Assembly: GCA_025350985.1 (NCBI GenBank)
Contig: JANXWU010000379.1
Location: 1 to 9,353, forward strand
Direction of reading: 5' to 3'
Source of the DNA: Spartobacteria bacterium
Lineage (GTDB): Bacteria > Verrucomicrobiota > Verrucomicrobiia > Chthoniobacterales > Chthoniobacteraceae
Length of the DNA: 9,353 bases
This document shows positions 5,904 through 9,353 of the stretch, piece after piece. How positions within the stretch are numbered: position 1 is the stretch's first letter; each line of letters starts with the position of its first letter. Position numbers and translations under genes: made by a program. The notes below the pieces were generated by a model. It saw only the letters and a program-made list of their open reading frames with translations, searched no databases and was not told the origin of the DNA.

Positions 5904-7205
5904 ATGCGGCGCTCCGCCTTGCAAATTGTTTTTCTCATCGCGCTTTTCGGATGGTTCCTCGCCGTCGAATCACGGCGCGGCCTGGATTTCGTCGAGGCGG
6001 CGTACGGCGACTGGCTCGATGCGAACGCGCCGCGCCTCACGCCCCGCTCCTCGGTCACGCTGATCGAGATCAATGAAGAGAGCCTCGGCCGGGAAAAGCG
6101 CTGGCCGTGGTCGCCGCTCAATTATCTGCTCTTTCTCCAAGCCGCGCAGCAGCATCGCTTCGGCATCGCCGCCATCGAGCCGGTGCTGGACTGGAGCCGG
6201 TCGCCGGGCGTTTCCGACGAGCGGCTGGGGCGTTTCCAGTACGAGAAGAATCTTCAGGACGCCATTCGCCGAATGCCAAAAATCCTGCTCGGTGCGCGGC
6301 TGGGTTTTCCCGACGACCCGGACCTCATCCCGCCGCTCGAAGTGGTGCCGCAACTGCGCCGCGTGACCGGCGACACCACGAAGCTGCCGCCGTTCACCGC
6401 CATCGAGCAGGAGCCGAAAGAGGAGATGCGGCTCTCTGCGACGATCGGCTTCACGAATGTTCCCGCCACGCCCACCAACGTGCGCACGATCCCGCTGCTG
6501 TTCAGCTATCGCGGGCAGGTGGTGCCGTCCTTCGCGCTCCAGGCCGCGATCATGTGGCTGAAGCTCACCCTCGACGACGTGCAGGTCGTCGTCGGCTCGC
6601 AAATCGCGCTGGGGTCGGCGGTGAAAATTCCCATCGACGCCGCCGGTAGCATGCGGGTGGATTTTCGCGCGTCCCTCGCCCGCCACGGCTCGGCGGATTT
6701 GCTGCTCGCCGCACAGCAGGCGGAGCAAAAACTGCCGCCCTTCATGCCCATTGACGATCTGCAAAACCAAGTGGTGTTGCTCACGCGCACCGATCCCGCC
6801 GCGCGCACGCTCGCGCTGCCGATTGCCATTTCCCGGCCGAAAAGCAAAAGCGTCGATGAGGTCGCCAGCCGCCCGCCGCCGAACCCGCGTGCGGGCGCGC
6901 CGGGGGAGTTGATCGCGCACGCCATCGCGACGATTCAGACCAAATCTTTCGTCCGGCGCTCCGGGATGCAGGTCGATATTTTCCTGGTGCTGCTCGCGAT
7001 GACCGCTGGCTTTTTTGCCCTCCACGTCCCGCGCGTGCAGGATCTGGCGCTCTTTGCCCTGCTGGCCGTGCTCAGTTATCTGCTGCTCGCGATCAGCGTC
7101 TTTGGGTTCTGGCTGGTCGCGCTGCCGCTGGTGTTGCCGGCGGGGCTGGCCGCATTCATCGTGATCTTCGCCGCCATCTCACCGCGTGAGACCAGGGCCG
7201 CCTGA
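5904..7205 (+). CDS. CHASE2-domain membrane protein without an output domain
   Basis: A 433-residue protein. Residues 7-22 are an N-terminal membrane helix. Residues 24-350 form an extracytoplasmic domain with CHASE2 hallmarks: RRGLDFVEAAYGDWL at the start, then VTLIEINEESL (51-61), RWPWSPLNYLLFLQ (66-79), a stretch ending GIAAIEPVLDW (87-97) and TNVRTIPLLFSYRGQVVPSFALQAA (191-215). Three further helices follow (about 356-375, 378-398 and 401-425), as is usual for CHASE2 sensors. The protein then stops eight residues later, where adenylate cyclase, kinase or other effector domains normally sit, so it needs a partner or has another role. ATG 5904 was chosen because it begins the first helix directly; an ATG at 5796 and a TTG at 5760 are in frame but would add about 36-48 poorly conserved residues and read through the leader repeats. 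The nuclease gene follows by 52 nt and is probably co-transcribed. Confidence 0.82.
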   Translation: MRRSALQIVFLIALFGWFLAVESRRGLDFVEAAYGDWLDANAPRLTPRSSVTLIEINEESLGREKRWPWSPLNYLLFLQAAQQHRFGIAAIEPVLDWSRSPGVSDERLGRFQYEKNLQDAIRRMPKILLGARLGFPDDPDLIPPLEVVPQLRRVTGDTTKLPPFTAIEQEPKEEMRLSATIGFTNVPATPTNVRTIPLLFSYRGQVVPSFALQAAIMWLKLTLDDVQVVVGSQIALGSAVKIPIDAAGSMRVDFRASLARHGSADLLLAAQQAEQKLPPFMPIDDLQNQVVLLTRTDPAARTLALPIAISRPKSKSVDEVASRPPPNPRAGAPGELIAHAIATIQTKSFVRRSGMQVDIFLVLLAMTAGFFALHVPRVQDLALFALLAVLSYLLLAISVFGFWLVALPLVLPAGLAAFIVIFAAISPRETRAA

Positions 7206-7257
7206 CATTTGCCAAAACGATCTGCCACCGCGACACTCCGCGCCTTTTTTGGAAGCA

Positions 7258-8634
7258 ATGGAATTTCTTAACCTAACCCGCCGCATCGAGATCGGCTCGA
7301 ATTGCTACTGCCTCGACATCGCGGGCAAACGCATCGTCATCGACTGCGGGATGCACCCGAAAATGGAAGGCATGGAGGCGACGCCCGACCTCGGTTTGCT
7401 GCCGCACGATTCGGTCGATGCGATCATCCTCTCGCACGCGCACCACGACCACGTCGGCTCGCTGCCGGTGCTCATGCGCCAGCAGCCGCGCGCGCCAGTT
7501 TTGATGACGGAACCGACGCGCCAGCTTGCCGGCGTGATGCTGCACAATTCGGTGAGCGTGATGATGAAACAGCGCGAGGAACTCGGCATCGCAAGCTACC
7601 CGCTGTTCACGCATCAGGAGATCGAGGGGCAGGTGAAACGGTGGCACGGGTGCCCGTTGCACCAGCGCTTTTCGCTCGACGCGGAGAGGCTCGGCTCGAA
7701 TGAAACCGACGAAATCAGCGTCGAGTTTTTTCCGTCCGGCCATGTGCTCGGCGCGGCGGGTGTGATGATCCGCGCGCAGGGAAGAAAGATTTTTTACACG
7801 GGCGATGTGAGCTTTGAAGACCAGAACGTCTCGTGCGCCGCGCGCTTCCCCAATGGCCCCGTCGATGTGTTGATCACGGAGACGACACGCGGCGACACGG
7901 AGACGCCTCCAGGTTTCACTCGCGCCGGCGAAAAGCTCCGGCTCGCGGCGGCGATCAATGCGGCGTTCGAGCGCGGCGGCTGCGTGGTCATGCCGCTGTT
8001 CGCGCTTGGCAAGACGCAGGAATTGCTCGCGATGTTTCACGAACTGCGCACGACCGACCGCATCCCGGTGGTGCCGCTCTACATCGGCGGCTTGAGCACG
8101 AAGCTGACGGAACTTTACGACAAACTCGCGCATGACTGGCCGCGGCTCGTGCCCGAAATGCAACTACTCGACACGCTCGCGCCGTTTGTTGTCGCCGGTC
8201 GCAGCGCGGGCGACACACCGATTAAAGAGCACCGCATTTACGCGCTTTCGAGCGGCATGATGACCGAGAAAACTTTGTCGAACGGCTTCGCGCGCCGCAT
8301 CCTCGCCGAGCCGCAGCACTCGCTTTTTTTCGTCGGCTACTCCGACCCCGAATCGCCCGCAGGCCGCATCAAATCAGCGAAGCCGGGCGATCTGGTCGTG
8401 GTCGATCCGGCATTTCCGCCGGTGCCGCTGCGCTGCCACGTCGAGCAATTCAACTTCAGTTCGCACGGCACGCGGGAGTCGATTCTGGCCTACGTGAAAA
8501 AGCTCGCGCCGAAAAAAGTCGTGCTGGTTCACGGTGACGCGCCGGCGATTCGCTGGTTTCAAAAATCGATCGCGAGCGAAGCGCCGTCGAGCGAAGTGGT
8601 GCTGCCGGAGCCGGGCGTGTGGATCGTGTTGTAA
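7258..8634 (+). CDS. Beta-CASP metallo-beta-lactamase ribonuclease
   Basis: A 458-residue cytoplasmic enzyme of the CPSF-73/RNase J-related beta-CASP group, expected to cut or trim RNA using two zinc ions. Metal motifs: HAHHDH (60-65), H162 in SGHVLGAAG, D183 in YTGDVS. Beta-CASP motifs: ITETTRGD (206-213, motif A region, usually ESTYGD), GGCVVMPLFALGKTQELL (240-257), motif B H403 in FSSHGT (usually FSAHAD), and motif C H425 in VHGD. The order and length match the bacterial/archaeal exonuclease-like MBL-fold proteins without a KH domain. ATG 7258 was chosen because MEFLNLTRRIEIGSNCYCL is the normal opening strand and GGAAG sits just before it; a GTG at 7186 would overlap the CHASE2 gene and add 24 characterless residues. 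RNA substrate is inferred from family only. It converges with the membrane-protein gene at 8671. Confidence 0.9.
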   Translation: MEFLNLTRRIEIGSNCYCLDIAGKRIVIDCGMHPKMEGMEATPDLGLLPHDSVDAIILSHAHHDHVGSLPVLMRQQPRAPVLMTEPTRQLAGVMLHNSVSVMMKQREELGIASYPLFTHQEIEGQVKRWHGCPLHQRFSLDAERLGSNETDEISVEFFPSGHVLGAAGVMIRAQGRKIFYTGDVSFEDQNVSCAARFPNGPVDVLITETTRGDTETPPGFTRAGEKLRLAAAINAAFERGGCVVMPLFALGKTQELLAMFHELRTTDRIPVVPLYIGGLSTKLTELYDKLAHDWPRLVPEMQLLDTLAPFVVAGRSAGDTPIKEHRIYALSSGMMTEKTLSNGFARRILAEPQHSLFFVGYSDPESPAGRIKSAKPGDLVVVDPAFPPVPLRCHVEQFNFSSHGTRESILAYVKKLAPKKVVLVHGDAPAIRWFQKSIASEAPSSEVVLPEPGVWIVL

Positions 8635-8661
8635 CGGAAAAGTGAACGCACGCAGAAGTTA

Positions 8662-8684
8662 CAAAATTGTTTACGGCAATTTTG
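8662..8684. terminator. Small AT-rich inverted repeat between convergent genes
   Basis: CAAAATTG (8662-8669) and CAATTTTG (8677-8684) are perfect complements around a 7-nt loop. They sit 28 nt after the nuclease stop and include the stop of the opposing gene. Position suggests a bidirectional transcript end, but the stem has few GC pairs and no long T tract, so it is only a weak candidate. Confidence 0.3.
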
Positions 8685-9036
8685 GATATGCCGTTTGACT
8701 CCGGCGTTCGCGGGCTTCTCGAATTTTTGCGACGTCGATCGGCGATTTTCTTTGTTCAAACCATTCTGAGTCCGCATTTCTCCATTGCGATTTTGCGCAG
8801 CGCTTTTCCCATTGATCGAGCAATGCCCACTTTCGTCCCACCCGGATGATTATTTGTCGAATGGATTCACACAAAATCACCAGCAGAAAAGGAACAATGA
8901 TCAGAATACCCGTCAGTATTTCGCCAAGTCGCAAAATTCCTGCAAGCCACAGCATCAAACCAAAATAAATCACACCAGCAACAAATCCCCGCCATCTTAA
9001 TCCTCGTCGCCATCGTTGTAGGTTCGGCAACTTCAT
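8671..9036 (-). CDS. Small two-helix membrane protein, unknown
   Basis: A 121-residue protein I do not recognise. The N terminus is strongly basic (RWRRGLRWR, 8-16) and is followed by two hydrophobic helices at about 18-35 and 39-57, separated by a short RLGE turn. A charged tail of about 60 residues contains many R, K, E and W. By the positive-inside rule both ends should face the cytoplasm. The ATG at 9036 has no Shine-Dalgarno. Base composition here is clearly more AT-rich than the rest of the window, so the gene may be recently acquired or under relaxed selection. It follows the dedA-like gene on the same strand by 47 nt and may be co-transcribed with it. The amphipathic membrane pattern in a defined frame argues against a chance frame, but a decayed gene is possible. 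Confidence 0.6.
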   Translation of the reverse strand: MKLPNLQRWRRGLRWRGFVAGVIYFGLMLWLAGILRLGEILTGILIIVPFLLVILCESIRQIIIRVGRKWALLDQWEKRCAKSQWRNADSEWFEQRKSPIDVAKIREARERRSQTAYPKLP

Positions 9037-9083
9037 ATTTTAGCAAATCAACGTAGCGCGTTCATCAATTTACAATTTTCAAA

Positions 9084-9353
9084 CTAATCGGTGTTGCTTT
9101 GTGGCTTCGTCGTCAGCTTCATCACCGCGACGTAAAGCACGCAGAGCACGAGCACGCCAATCGCGATCCAGTGCGACTTGTGTTTCAACTCGTGAACCAT
9201 GCTGTCCGGACTCGCCATCATCTCGGCGGTGATCACGTTGCTGCCAAACCACGCCAGCACCGCGCACCAAATCGCCGAGCCGAGGATCGTCATCGCGCTG
9301 AAGGTTTTGAAATCCATGCGGATGATGCCGGCGGGAATCGAGATGAGATGACG
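9084..9353 (-). CDS. DedA-family membrane protein (C-terminal part)
   Basis: The minus-strand frame is open to the window edge, and 89 residues are visible. It enters with RHLISIPAGIIRMDFKTF, matching the conserved R-x-x-x-x-x-P-A-G-x-x-x-M/F segment of DedA/SNARE-associated proteins, then TILGSAIWCAVLAWFG, a helix with the family's G-S-x-I-W pattern, and a final helix WIAIGVLVLCVLYVAVM before a short polar tail. DedA proteins are inner-membrane proteins linked to lipid carrier recycling and membrane potential (family knowledge). The ATG at 9317 is internal and not the true start, because the conserved motif lies upstream of it. The N-terminal part lies beyond 9353. Confidence 0.8.
   Translation of the reverse strand, partial: RHLISIPAGIIRMDFKTFSAMTILGSAIWCAVLAWFGSNVITAEMMASPDSMVHELKHKSHWIAIGVLVLCVLYVAVMKLTTKPQSNTD

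Noticed and set aside
5970..7025. Minus-strand 351-residue frame inside the CHASE2 gene
   Set aside because: It is histidine/arginine-rich antisense with no domain; the plus strand has ordered CHASE2 motifs and membrane helices.
7273..8163. Minus-strand 296-residue frame inside the nuclease gene
   Set aside because: It is antisense to a gene with all metal-binding motifs.
8559..8777. Minus-strand 72-residue frame
   Set aside because: It overlaps both the nuclease end and the two-helix membrane gene in another frame and has no features of its own.

Overview
This is ordinary-looking bacterial chromosome, GC-rich except near the right end. I infer a Verrucomicrobiota-like organism, at moderate-to-low confidence. 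The reasons are a CHASE2 membrane sensor, a short-form adenylate kinase, a tiny lipoprotein ending in a PWNRPEKWEG-type motif, start codons mostly without Shine-Dalgarno sequences, and heptanucleotide tandem repeats. No rRNA or tRNA is present to settle the lineage.

Left part (1-5498): eight genes, all on the minus strand, read right to left. They are a membrane-anchored coiled-coil protein, a small lipoprotein, a family 9 glycosyltransferase, adenylate kinase (adk), a small zinc-ribbon protein, methionyl-tRNA formyltransferase (fmt), endonuclease IV (nfo) and the N-terminal part of a class V aminotransferase that runs off the left edge. Spacing is tight up to nfo: zinc ribbon overlaps adk by 20 nt, and fmt/nfo share an ATGA. 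The first three genes look like an envelope group and the next four are housekeeping. About 210 bp between nfo and the aminotransferase is repeat DNA: a heptamer array and a large inverted repeat.

Middle (5499-5750): a divergent control region followed by the small SRP RNA gene (ffs) on the plus strand. The RNA folds end to end as one long hairpin, starts 7 nt after a good -10 box and ends in a T tract. A perfect 9-bp inverted repeat lies between the ffs promoter and the likely minus-strand promoter.

Right part (5751-8634, plus): a CHASE2-domain membrane protein with no output domain, then a beta-CASP metallo-beta-lactamase nuclease 52 nt downstream. The DNA before the CHASE2 gene holds three alternating copies of TTTCCCG/CGGGAAA.

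Right edge (8671-9353, minus): an AT-richer stretch with a two-helix membrane protein, and the C-terminal end of a DedA-family membrane protein that continues past the window.

I found no clear new defence system, mobile element, CRISPR array or biosynthetic cluster. The points most worth following are the composite repeat at 551-780, the divergent control region, and the output-less CHASE2 gene with its unusual leader.
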